From IMG/VR virus record IMGVR_UViG_3300023281_002227, positions 13,538 through 43,697 of that record: 30,160 nucleotides of DNA; one strand, given 5' to 3'. A model generated the notes under the pieces. It was not told where the DNA came from, ran no database searches, and was given only the letters and a program-made list of their open reading frames with translations. A program made the position numbers and the translations under genes. Positions 20,174-26,592 of the stretch are shown here, one piece after another. The first letter of the stretch is position 1; each line of letters opens with the position of its first letter. This DNA is from a virus.

Positions 20174-20410
20174 ATGTCTAAAAATTATGACGACGATCTA
20201 GACGACGATTCAGATTTTTCTGGTGACAATAAGTTTTATGATAAAGACGATGATGATTATCTTGAAGATTATGAATGGTATTTGGAATTAGAAGAAGAAG
20301 ATGAATTAGAAGAAGATGAAGAAGAAGAATATGAAGATGAAGAATTAGATGATGATTGGTCTGAATGGGAAGAAAAAGATAAAAAAGAAGAAGTTGATGA
20401 CGATGAATAA
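20174..20410 (+). CDS. Highly acidic small protein overlapping a peptidase gene
   Basis: This 78-residue protein is about two thirds Asp and Glu, with long runs after residue 25 and a few aromatic residues (DYEWYLELEEE). It could bind basic proteins or metal, or mimic DNA. AAAGGAAA lies 9-10 nt upstream of ATG 20174; an in-frame ATG at 20168 is too close to use that site well. From 20269 to 20410 it lies opposite the last 47 codons of the cysteine peptidase gene, whose tail there is almost pure serine. That the two strands give such different low-complexity tails means one of them may be a by-product of the other. I judge this gene real because of the start signal and tandem position, with moderate certainty. 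Confidence 0.55.
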   Translation: MSKNYDDDLDDDSDFSGDNKFYDKDDDDYLEDYEWYLELEEEDELEEDEEEEYEDEELDDDWSEWEEKDKKEEVDDDE

Positions 20411-21159
20411 TTCTTTCGTCTGGGTAAAGGAATGTAATTTTCTGGATATTTGCTTTCTGGATTAAGCATATCACGAATAGGAATCATTCGTGGCAACTTA
20501 CCTAATTTCATTGGTATAACATCATTATCTGCATAAATTACTAAAACCCATGATTTCCACATATTATGAAAACGTGCAATTGTTGTAGTTTGTATTTTTA
20601 AACTTCTATCGCTATTATCAACCCATTTGACTGTATCAGTGTTTTCATCATAGTGAACCAATACCATTGCATGCCCTGGAACTCCAAACAAACAACCTCT
20701 GCCTTCTGCCATCGCTGTTTTAATTAAATTAAGTCCTTTTTTTCTATCTCCATAAGATTGTTTAAATTTAACACCTAACGCACTTAATTTTCTTGCTGCA
20801 TCACTTGGTCCAGAATACCCTTTGCAATTTGATCTACTGGTAATTGGAGGATTTGTTAATTTTGGCTCTTCGGCCCATCTTCCAATCATTTCAATACTAG
20901 AAAAGACACATTGTATTCCTGTGTGGTTTTTTACGCGATTTTCTAGAGGAATTGGACATTGTATGTCAATTGCTTCTTTTTCGCCAACTTCTGATGTATA
21001 TGGTGCTACAAAATTGGTTCTATAAGAAACTTCTTTTGGACTGGCTGGCAGATTTGTATAATATGTTTCTTGAACTTTTGGAGATGTTAATAATTGCATT
21101 CCAAAAAACCCTATAAACAATGAAATGATTATTACAATAAGTCCTTTTAGTTTGCTCAT
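20269..21159 (-). CDS. Membrane-anchored papain/C39-like cysteine peptidase
   Basis: This 296-residue protein has an N-terminal membrane anchor (about 5-24) and a domain with the catalytic Cys84 in GIQCVFSSIEMIGRW, His163 in GVPGHAMVLVHY and Asn182 in WVDNSD, as in papain-like and C39-like peptidases. Glu-rich, Cys110-type extra cysteines and WVLVIYADNDVIP follow. Residues 226-246 (IPIRD...KY...YIPLP) repeat the end of the serine peptidase at 22450, with identical spacing. The last 46 residues are Ser-rich and lie opposite the acidic gene at 20174, so the functional protein may effectively end near residue 250. The ATG overlaps the upstream stop (ATGA), and AAAGG precedes it. It should act on the outer side of the inner membrane or in the periplasm. 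Confidence 0.8.
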   Translation of the reverse strand: MSKLKGLIVIIISLFIGFFGMQLLTSPKVQETYYTNLPASPKEVSYRTNFVAPYTSEVGEKEAIDIQCPIPLENRVKNHTGIQCVFSSIEMIGRWAEEPKLTNPPITSRSNCKGYSGPSDAARKLSALGVKFKQSYGDRKKGLNLIKTAMAEGRGCLFGVPGHAMVLVHYDENTDTVKWVDNSDRSLKIQTTTIARFHNMWKSWVLVIYADNDVIPMKLGKLPRMIPIRDMLNPESKYPENYIPLPRRKNYSSSSTSSFLSFSSHSDQSSSNSSSSYSSSSSSSNSSSSSNSKYHS

Positions 21160-21377
21160 TTCTGCCTTTTCATTTTCTTTTTAGACTTCTTTTTAGACTT
21201 TTTTATAAATCTTGGTGAAGTAGGAGGAAGTTCATCTGATCCTGGCATGTGATAATCTCCAAAAGCATTTGTGCCACCTACTTTAGTAGGATCTTGCTTG
21301 GGTGGCTCCATACCACCACCTGGACCACCACCGCCCATTCCTACTTCCATTAGCCATTGTCGAAAAGTTACTACCAT
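21156..21377 (-). CDS. Small Gly/Pro/Lys-rich protein with possible head-targeting peptide
   Basis: This 73-residue protein starts MVVTFRQWLMEVGMGG. The LME at residues 9-11 fits the gp21 cleavage rule and would leave a product beginning VGMGG. The middle is Gly/Pro-rich and probably disordered, and the end is strongly basic (KKSKKKSKKKMKRQK), as expected for a DNA-binding internal head protein. This is inference from composition; no family is recognised. It is translationally coupled (ATGA) to the cysteine peptidase gene and starts 18 nt from the divergent gene at 21396. Confidence 0.6.
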   Translation of the reverse strand: MVVTFRQWLMEVGMGGGGPGGGMEPPKQDPTKVGGTNAFGDYHMPGSDELPPTSPRFIKKSKKKSKKKMKRQK

Positions 21378-21399
21378 AATACTCTATATACTATTATGG
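21374..21399. repeat. Inverted repeat containing two divergent start codons
   Basis: CCATAATA (21374-21381) and TATTATGG (21392-21399) are inverted copies 10 nt apart. Each includes the ATG of one of the divergent genes at 21377 (minus) and 21396 (plus). It could be an operator or a result of duplicated start regions. Confidence 0.5.
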
Positions 21400-21920
21400 A
21401 ACCTAAATCTAATTGGCATGGAATTATGAAGGTGTTTGAAATTCAGCACCTTTCAAAAGAAAACGAAGTATTGTGGGAAGAAAAGCAACTTTTCAACATC
21501 TTGCATACAGAAGGCGAACAGTTTATCTTAACTGCTTTGTTTGTAGATAACACGGTTATACCTACAGCATATTATTTAGGACTTGATAATCGTCCAACTT
21601 TAGGTGTAAGTGACACAATGTCTAGCGTTATTACTACAGAGCCAGTTGGCAATGGATATGTTAGACAGCCTGTTTTAGCACAGGGAGAATTCGTACTAGG
21701 TACTGCAACTAATGGATTTTCGCAAGTTCAAACGCCTATATTAACATTTCAAGCATCTGGTGGATCTTGGGGTCCAATTATTAACCTATTCATGACAGAT
21801 CAATCAGATTCTTCTGGATCTTTGATTTCTTCTATTAGGCTTTCTACAGAAATTTCTCTAAATGATGGAGAAAAAGTTACTGTTAGAATGGGATTTGGAA
21901 TGCGAGACTGTACTCTTTAA
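21396..21920 (+). CDS. Putative virion structural protein
   Basis: This 174-residue protein begins MEPKSNWHGIMKVFEIQHLS and is mostly beta-structured, with LTALFVDNTVIPTAYYLGLDN, a Gly/Thr-rich middle and SIRLSTEISLNDGEKVTVRMGFGM at the end. Proteins of this composition are often small structural or decoration proteins in tailed phages, but no specific family is recognised. The frame is open upstream to a TTG at 21357, but that stretch overlaps the divergent gene; ATG 21396 is preferred even though no clear ribosome binding site precedes it. Its end overlaps the convergent gene at 21917 by 4 nt. Confidence 0.65.
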   Translation: MEPKSNWHGIMKVFEIQHLSKENEVLWEEKQLFNILHTEGEQFILTALFVDNTVIPTAYYLGLDNRPTLGVSDTMSSVITTEPVGNGYVRQPVLAQGEFVLGTATNGFSQVQTPILTFQASGGSWGPIINLFMTDQSDSSGSLISSIRLSTEISLNDGEKVTVRMGFGMRDCTL

Positions 21921-22435
21921 AGCAAAGATTCATTAAGAAATTCGTTGGATTTAATGCTTATAGAATGAACTACGTTTAATACACCTACTTTTCTTTTTAT
22001 TTTATTTGCTTCTTCAAAATAAAGAGATTTGCCTCCATTGTCCTTATAATCTTTTAAATTTTTAATTGATGGAGTTTTAGGATTTACTTCATTCCATATA
22101 TCTTTTTCAATAACACTTAAATTTTCCCATTCATCAGGCATTTCTATCTCTTCGCATTTGGGTAAAAATATTTTATAACCTTGTATTTCTTTGGTGTACT
22201 TTATATTTTTGGGTTCTTCTTCAGAATCTTTATTCACCAAAAGGTATTTGCAAAACACTTCTGTTGCAGGTTCACTTGTTTTTCCAGTACTTTGTGAAAC
22301 CCATACAGGAAGACTAGAACCATAGGCTTCTATAGTCTCACCTTCTGCTACTTTATATCTTTCTTCTCTAGAAAGAAAAATACTATGGGAGACAATTAAG
22401 CTCCATTTTTTGTTTACAGATTTACCTTTTTGCAT
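21917..22435 (-). CDS. Unknown soluble protein
   Basis: This 172-residue protein begins MQKGKSVNKKWSLIVSHSIF and has no signal peptide, membrane segment or recognisable motif. It has a Lys/Glu-rich, mixed alpha/beta composition with several Trp residues. TAGGTAG precedes ATG 22435. It is divergent from the serine peptidase gene with only 14 nt between the two starts, so any promoter for one must lie inside the other. Its 3' end overlaps the 21396 gene by 4 nt, tail to tail. Confidence 0.7.
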   Translation of the reverse strand: MQKGKSVNKKWSLIVSHSIFLSREERYKVAEGETIEAYGSSLPVWVSQSTGKTSEPATEVFCKYLLVNKDSEEEPKNIKYTKEIQGYKIFLPKCEEIEMPDEWENLSVIEKDIWNEVNPKTPSIKNLKDYKDNGGKSLYFEEANKIKRKVGVLNVVHSISIKSNEFLNESLL

Positions 22436-22449
22436 AACTACCTACTTAC

Positions 22450-23397
22450 ATGAAAAAATATAAAATAACTTCTTTTTTACTTCTAGCTTTCTTTGGAAGT
22501 ATCATAGTTTGTCATCTATTTTTTAGCAAGGCAAAAAGCGATCCTATTATAGGTTGGAATAGAGGATCTATTAGAATGCCTATAGTCTTGGATACCGATC
22601 CAAAGACAGCTTCTTTTAAGTCTATAGAACCTAGAGAACAGCGAGGAATTGAATTTAGGCGTTATTTGGCCGCTAGCGTGCGTATAAACGCCGGTGGATC
22701 ATTTGGGTCTGGAACTATCGTTTATTACGACAAGCTCTCAGGATGGGCTTATGTGGCCTCCTGTGGCCATTTATGGAGTGGTACTAGATCTGCCGAAGAT
22801 TTAAAGAATAATCCTAAAAGGTCTAAGATTACAGTTTGGTATCATAATAATAAAAAGCTTTCAAAACCTTTGGATTACAATGCAGAAGTCTTATTTTGGA
22901 GTAACTCTCGTGGATATGATTCTAGCTTATTAAGATTTCGCCCAAATTGGGTTCCAGAATATTTTCCTATAGCACTTGTTGATTATAAAATTGAAAATGG
23001 AAAACACTACCACTCTTTGGGATGTGATGGTGCTCGTGAAGTCGCTCACTATGATGTTAAAGTTAATGGAATAAGAGGTTCTGACTTAATCACAATCTAT
23101 AACAGTCCTAGACCAGGAAGGTCTGGAGGTGGCTTATTATCAAATGATGGATATTACATTGCTACATGTTGGGGAACAAGTGCTTATGATGGAAGTGGAA
23201 CAGGATATTTTACTCCACTTTCTAGCATCCATAAAATTTATTCTAAAAATGGTTATAGTTGGTTATTAAAAATTCCAGGCGGAATGCTAGCACGTAAAGT
23301 CCCTGTACGAGATTGGCAATTTCCCAATCAAAAATACAATAAAGATTTTATCCCAATTCCAGGCACAGGTATTCTAGAGGTTCCTAACGTAAACTAG
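22450..23397 (+). CDS. Membrane-anchored trypsin-like serine peptidase
   Basis: This 315-residue protein has an N-terminal hydrophobic anchor (about 8-25) and the catalytic triad of the S1 family: His107 in YVASCGHLW, Asp157 in SRGYDSSLLRF and Ser225 in PGRSGGGLLS. A strand AASVRINAGGSFGSGTIVY (74-92) and YIATCWGTSAYDGSG (236-250) are also typical. It should therefore cleave proteins on the outer side of the inner membrane. Its C-terminal segment 284-304 (VPVRDW...KY...DFIPIP) has the same key residues at the same spacing as residues 226-246 of the cysteine peptidase at 20269. No ribosome binding site is visible before ATG 22450. The end overlaps the nuclease gene by 14 nt, tail to tail. Confidence 0.88.
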   Translation: MKKYKITSFLLLAFFGSIIVCHLFFSKAKSDPIIGWNRGSIRMPIVLDTDPKTASFKSIEPREQRGIEFRRYLAASVRINAGGSFGSGTIVYYDKLSGWAYVASCGHLWSGTRSAEDLKNNPKRSKITVWYHNNKKLSKPLDYNAEVLFWSNSRGYDSSLLRFRPNWVPEYFPIALVDYKIENGKHYHSLGCDGAREVAHYDVKVNGIRGSDLITIYNSPRPGRSGGGLLSNDGYYIATCWGTSAYDGSGTGYFTPLSSIHKIYSKNGYSWLLKIPGGMLARKVPVRDWQFPNQKYNKDFIPIPGTGILEVPNVN

Positions 23398-24193
23398 CTG
23401 GCAATTCTGGTTTGTAATTTTTATTTCTAAGGAAAGGACAAATAGATCTGTAGTCACAGCGATTACAATGTTGGCCCACTGTACCCCAAGCATCTTCTGG
23501 TTTTGTTTCTACAATTCTGTCATAAGTTTTTAACAATTCTTCTTCAGCAGCTAATAAAGATTTATTAGAAAATTGTGCTGATGATAGTTTACCACCTTCT
23601 AGGTAATATAATGCTGCTTTAATTTTAGATGCACAAACATCATATTCTTTTTGGACAATTCTAGAGTATACTCTAAGCTGCAAATCACTTACTAATTCAT
23701 TGCTTTCTTTTTGATAGCGACCTTTTTTTGTTGTTTTATAATCAATGATGTAATAAAATCCATCTTTGATTAAAAGACGATCAATAAATCCTGTAACCAA
23801 TTTTTCATTTGGAGGATCTAGATCAAAATTAAAGTTCCATTCTAGATCACCACTAAACCCTATTTTTTCTGTAAGATCATAAATGGATTTTAGAACTCCA
23901 GGAAATCTTTTATTATACTCTTTTGGTATTTTTTTTGGAGCATAAGCAATATTGCCATCATGTTCTTCCAAAGCAATTTTACCAGCTAATACATCTTTTG
24001 TTATTTCTTGAATTGGAGTTTCGCCTTGTCCACGAATATACTCTTCTGCAACTTTATGAACAATTTTTCCGAATACAAAGTAAAACGGCTCTTCTTCTGG
24101 CGAATCTAGTTTTAGATGATAGCGATACTTATAAAGTTGAGTACATTGGTCCCAAACTTGTTTTCTACTTACTGAAATCCTATTAATATCCAC
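23384..24193 (-). CDS. RecB/Cas4-like nuclease with probable Fe-S cluster
   Basis: This 269-residue protein is a PD-(D/E)xK nuclease of the RecB/Cas4 group, which process DNA ends. Motifs are His46 (FGKIVHKVAEEY), Asp138 (GFIDRLL), Asp151 and Lys153 (YYIIDYKTTKKG) and Gln172/Tyr176 (DLQLRVYSR). Cys17 near the N-terminus and CNRCDYRSIC near the end (Cys243, Cys246, Cys252) form the four-cysteine set that holds an iron-sulfur cluster in AddB and Cas4 enzymes. A GTG at 24193 is the start: AAGGAG lies 6 nt before it, while the earlier TTG at 24199 overlaps that site. A role in recombination or end processing during replication fits the neighbouring primase gene. No CRISPR array or cas1/cas2 is nearby. 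Confidence 0.85.
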   Translation of the reverse strand: MDINRISVSRKQVWDQCTQLYKYRYHLKLDSPEEEPFYFVFGKIVHKVAEEYIRGQGETPIQEITKDVLAGKIALEEHDGNIAYAPKKIPKEYNKRFPGVLKSIYDLTEKIGFSGDLEWNFNFDLDPPNEKLVTGFIDRLLIKDGFYYIIDYKTTKKGRYQKESNELVSDLQLRVYSRIVQKEYDVCASKIKAALYYLEGGKLSSAQFSNKSLLAAEEELLKTYDRIVETKPEDAWGTVGQHCNRCDYRSICPFLRNKNYKPELPASLR

Positions 24194-24199
24194 AAACAA

Positions 24200-24205
24200 C
24201 TCCTT
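24200..24205 (-). promoter_or_regulatory. Ribosome binding site that fixes the GTG start of the nuclease
   Basis: The minus strand reads AAGGAG, six bases before GTG 24193. The upstream in-frame TTG at 24199 directly abuts the site, so initiation at GTG is preferred. Confidence 0.75.
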
Positions 24206-24208
24206 GTC

Positions 24209-24237
24209 TTGACAGATTGTAAGTTATAGTCTAACAT
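24209..24237 (+). promoter_or_regulatory. Possible sigma70-type promoter before the primase gene
   Basis: TTGACA (24209-24214) is a perfect -35 box; TAACAT (24232-24237) is a four-of-six -10 box at the ideal 17 nt spacing. The start would lie about 20 nt before ATG 24266. No strong ribosome binding site is visible; TAGGTC is the best candidate. Confidence 0.5.
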
Positions 24238-24265
24238 CTAGTCTAGAAATTATCTAGGTCAAAAT

Positions 24266-25330
24266 ATGAGTATAAGTTACGACAAATTTTTAGATTGGGT
24301 AGAAACTCGCTTCTCGCTAGAAGATATAAAACATGGCAAGAATGGCGAGGTGCGTTTAAATTCAATCTTCCATCCAGAAAAAAGCGATACGAAACATCGC
24401 CTATGGTGTTCGCCTAGCGGCGGCAAACACCATAGGCTCCAAGGCGTTTTTCATTGCTTTGATACAGACGAAAAAGGTAGCCTTATAAGTTTGGTAATGC
24501 TTGTTGATAGTTGCGCCTATCAACAAGCATTGGATACTCTAGATACAACCGATACTTCGCTAAGAGTTTTAGAGCGAAAAGTCAATGATATGTTTAACGA
24601 CGATAAAATCATTGAAGCAATAGTAGATCCAATTGAAAATAATGATGATATTATAAAATTGCCAGATCATGTGTATCCATTTGACGAATTAAGCGATACT
24701 AACTATCACCGTATTCAAGCAGAAGTTTATTTGTTTGGCAGAAGATTAAAAACACAGCATTTGATGGTCGGTACAGCAGGTGAATTTAAAAACAGAATTG
24801 TTATTCCATATTATGATCGCAATGGAAAACTAATTTATTTTAATAGTCGCTATATCGGCACTTCTAAAAAAGCCCTTAGATATATGGGTCCACATAAAGA
24901 TGTTGGTGTTGGTAAAGAAGATGTTCTATATGTTCCTAAATGGCCTGCTAAAGGAAGTAAGATTTATCTAACTGAGGGAGAGTTTGATGCTTTAAGTCTG
25001 ACAATGGCTGGATTTCCTTCTGGAGCCTTTGGTAGTAAAAACTTGTCAGAAAGACATGTGGAGTTTTTAGTTGGTTATCATCCTGTAATATGTGTTGATA
25101 CAGATAAGACTGGAAAAATAGTATTACCTAAAATAGGTGATAAGATGATAGCTCTTGGAATCAATAAAATCTCATTTGTAAGACCTCCAATTGGATTCAA
25201 AGATTGGAATAAAATGCTTGAACAATTAGGGCATAATGTCATGAGAGCTTATGTTGAAAATAAAGAAAAACAATTCAATATGGATTACATGGGTTGGGGA
25301 AAAATTGAATTGGGAATGCAAGACCTATGA
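24266..25330 (+). CDS. DNA primase, DnaG-type with Toprim domain
   Basis: Primases lay down RNA primers for DNA synthesis at the replication fork. This 354-residue protein has an N-terminal domain related to the zinc-binding domain of DnaG (FHPEKSDTKHRLWCSPSG, then GVFHCFDTDEKGSLISLVM), but only two cysteines of a usual set remain, so zinc binding may be altered. The Toprim domain has IYLTEGEFDALSL (Glu237) and VICVDTDKTG (Asp278, Asp280), the metal-binding residues for primer synthesis. A helicase domain is absent. The first 350 nt of the gene contain a run of strong hairpins (24399-24615) with no apparent protein reason. The stop overlaps the next gene by 4 nt, and the divergent nuclease gene lies 72 nt upstream. 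Confidence 0.85.
   Translation: MSISYDKFLDWVETRFSLEDIKHGKNGEVRLNSIFHPEKSDTKHRLWCSPSGGKHHRLQGVFHCFDTDEKGSLISLVMLVDSCAYQQALDTLDTTDTSLRVLERKVNDMFNDDKIIEAIVDPIENNDDIIKLPDHVYPFDELSDTNYHRIQAEVYLFGRRLKTQHLMVGTAGEFKNRIVIPYYDRNGKLIYFNSRYIGTSKKALRYMGPHKDVGVGKEDVLYVPKWPAKGSKIYLTEGEFDALSLTMAGFPSGAFGSKNLSERHVEFLVGYHPVICVDTDKTGKIVLPKIGDKMIALGINKISFVRPPIGFKDWNKMLEQLGHNVMRAYVENKEKQFNMDYMGWGKIELGMQDL
24399..24437. repeat. Compound hairpin inside the primase gene
   Basis: GCCTATGGTGTT (24399-24410) and AACACCATAGGC (24426-24437) pair perfectly over 12 bp. The 15 nt between contain a nested CGCC/GGCG stem with loop TAGC, extending the structure. Confidence 0.8.
24496..24531. repeat. 15 bp perfect hairpin inside the primase gene
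   Basis: AATGCTTGTTGATAG (24496-24510) and CTATCAACAAGCATT (24517-24531) pair without mismatch around loop TTGCGC. It is the longest in-gene stem in the window and has no T-run. Confidence 0.88.
24556..24615. repeat. Two further hairpins in the primase gene
   Basis: TTCGCT/AGCGAA (24556-24578, loop 11 nt) and TCAATGAT/ATCATTGA (24582-24615, loop 18 nt) follow directly after the 15 bp hairpin. Individually they are weak; their position in a row with the two strong ones makes them worth recording. Confidence 0.5.
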
Positions 25331-25689
25331 AATATATACGCTTTGTTGTCGGCTTAGAAGGCGAAAATACACTTGAACAAACAGGTGTATTTATTGAATC
25401 CAGATTGCTTCTAGAAAGTGGAGTGCTTTCAGATCACGAAACTAAATTATTAAAAACCATGTGGTGGTGGTTTAATGAAAATATGCCATGCCCACCTTTT
25501 GAAGAAAATGATTGGAACGATGGGGTTTCTTGGTTTAGAACCGATTGCGATAATAACTTTATTAGTAAATTATGGGCTATTATAAACTTGCTTAAAGAAC
25601 ATAATGTTCCAGTTAGAATTCTTAAATCAAATAATCCTGGCAAAATTTTATATAAGGATTATTGTCAGGTTGTAGCATCCGAATGGTAG
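25327..25689 (+). CDS. Conserved hypothetical protein coupled to primase
   Basis: This 120-residue protein begins MKYIRFVVGLEGENTLEQTG and contains WWWFNENMPCPPFEEN and KLWAIINLLKEHNVPVRILK. This layout (an RxVV start, a WFNxNxPxPPFE middle, a hydrophobic ILxxxxVPVxxL and an end with a Y-x-D-x-x-Q-V/I-V-A motif) recalls a small family of bacterial hypothetical proteins whose role is unknown to me. It has no signal or membrane segment. The ATG overlaps the primase stop by 4 nt, so it is made with the primase and may act in replication, which is only an inference. Confidence 0.7.
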   Translation: MKYIRFVVGLEGENTLEQTGVFIESRLLLESGVLSDHETKLLKTMWWWFNENMPCPPFEENDWNDGVSWFRTDCDNNFISKLWAIINLLKEHNVPVRILKSNNPGKILYKDYCQVVASEW

Positions 25690-25701
25690 CCGCAAGAATC
25701 A

Positions 25702-25857
25702 TCAATGAGATTTAAGCAACCATTCTTTAAAAGACTTTCCGACTTTATGTGGCAGTTTGCCTTTTGTTTTCTTAGACCATGCTTTGCAATCTACTTTGCC
25801 ATTAAATCCATCGCTTGCGTAACAGGCTTTTTGTTGTTGTTTGCTTTTAAAAGGCAT
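25702..25857 (-). CDS. Very small basic protein (51 residues)
   Basis: The protein MPFKSKQQQKACYASDGF... is short, basic and has two cysteines. Similar MPFKSK/MPAKSK-starting small proteins occur in many phages and have no known function. It ends SFKEWLLKSH, the same kind of FKEWL sequence that starts several other proteins here. The frame is open upstream, but ATG 25857 follows AGGGAATG and the upstream gene's TAA (25860-25862), so it is the true start. It is co-transcribed with the gene at 25860. Confidence 0.65.
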   Translation of the reverse strand: MPFKSKQQQKACYASDGFNGKVDCKAWSKKTKGKLPHKVGKSFKEWLLKSH

Positions 25858-25859
25858 TA

Positions 25860-26165
25860 TTACATTCCCTGATCGTTCTTCCGCAAAGTATTTTGCCAAT
25901 CATAATATTTTATTTTTTGTTTTAAGGCATGTAAAAATACTTCCATATCATCATTAGTCCAATCTGGATACAATTCTGCAACATCAGGATTGGTTTGTAA
26001 ATCTTTTAATACTAAAGGTATGTTTTGAATTGGTATATTTTTTACACGTTTCATAACTTCATCATTTGTAGTAGATCTTGTAAGCTTATGCCCTATTTTT
26101 TTAAGCATATCCAATATTTCAGAATATAATTCTTTAGATTCCGCCCATTCACTAAATTTCTTCAT
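25860..26165 (-). CDS. Small helical protein, unknown
   Basis: This 101-residue protein begins MKKFSEWAESKELYSEI, another instance of the MKxF-x-x-W/Y N-terminal sequence seen in the 5005 and 21156 proteins, although here a clean (L/I)xE site is not obvious. The rest is helical with KNIPIQNIPLVLKDL and ends in a basic KNDQGM. An AGAGGAAA site precedes ATG 26165. The 25702 gene starts 2 nt after its stop codon. I recognise no family. Confidence 0.7.
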   Translation of the reverse strand: MKKFSEWAESKELYSEILDMLKKIGHKLTRSTTNDEVMKRVKNIPIQNIPLVLKDLQTNPDVAELYPDWTNDDMEVFLHALKQKIKYYDWQNTLRKNDQGM

Positions 26166-26193
26166 ATTTTAATTTCCTCTACTCTAATACGTT

Positions 26194-26592
26194 ATGTATT
26201 CAGAACTATTAGATCATTTCGTTGGTAAAGTATGTACTATTTTCACAGTAGAAATGAACCGTGACTTTAAAACAGAAGATCCAAAATCTTATCCACAACC
26301 ATTATACACCTATTTCTTAGGTAGAGTTGAAGCTATAGATGATATAGGGATTCTCATTAGTCAACCAAATGGGAATTTAAAAAGTTTCTTCTTTTGGCCT
26401 AATATTGTAAGTATTTCAGAAGAAGAAGAACTTGATCCAACTAATGAAGAAGACGCTAAAACCATAGAATCGCTAAGAGAAAATGCCCAGTCCTTATCAG
26501 ATAAGGTGCAAGCTGTTCAGACTGGACAAAATCTAGATCCTGAGAAACTCAAGGAGATGTCTCAGATGCTTCAAGATAAGTTTGACAAATGA
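26194..26592 (+). CDS. Small unknown protein with a beta-barrel-like N-terminus
   Basis: This 132-residue protein begins MYSELLDHFVGKVCTIFTVEM and has FLGRVEAIDDIGILISQPNG followed by KSFFFWPNIVSISEEEE, a strand pattern like small Sm/SH3-type barrels, then a Gln/Glu-rich helical C-terminus. That fold suggestion is by eye. It starts 28 nt from the divergent gene at 26165 and has no clear ribosome binding site. Its last 44 nt overlap the convergent gene at 26549. Confidence 0.65.
   Translation: MYSELLDHFVGKVCTIFTVEMNRDFKTEDPKSYPQPLYTYFLGRVEAIDDIGILISQPNGNLKSFFFWPNIVSISEEEELDPTNEEDAKTIESLRENAQSLSDKVQAVQTGQNLDPEKLKEMSQMLQDKFDK

Noticed and set aside
20178-20474. 98-codon second minus-strand frame opposite the acidic gene
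   Set aside because: His/Leu-rich low-complexity product arising from the GAA/GAT repeats; no start signal; conflicts with both better-supported genes.
23384-25330. CRISPR-associated locus (because of the Cas4-like nuclease)
   Set aside because: No repeat-spacer array and no cas1, cas2 or effector genes anywhere in the window.
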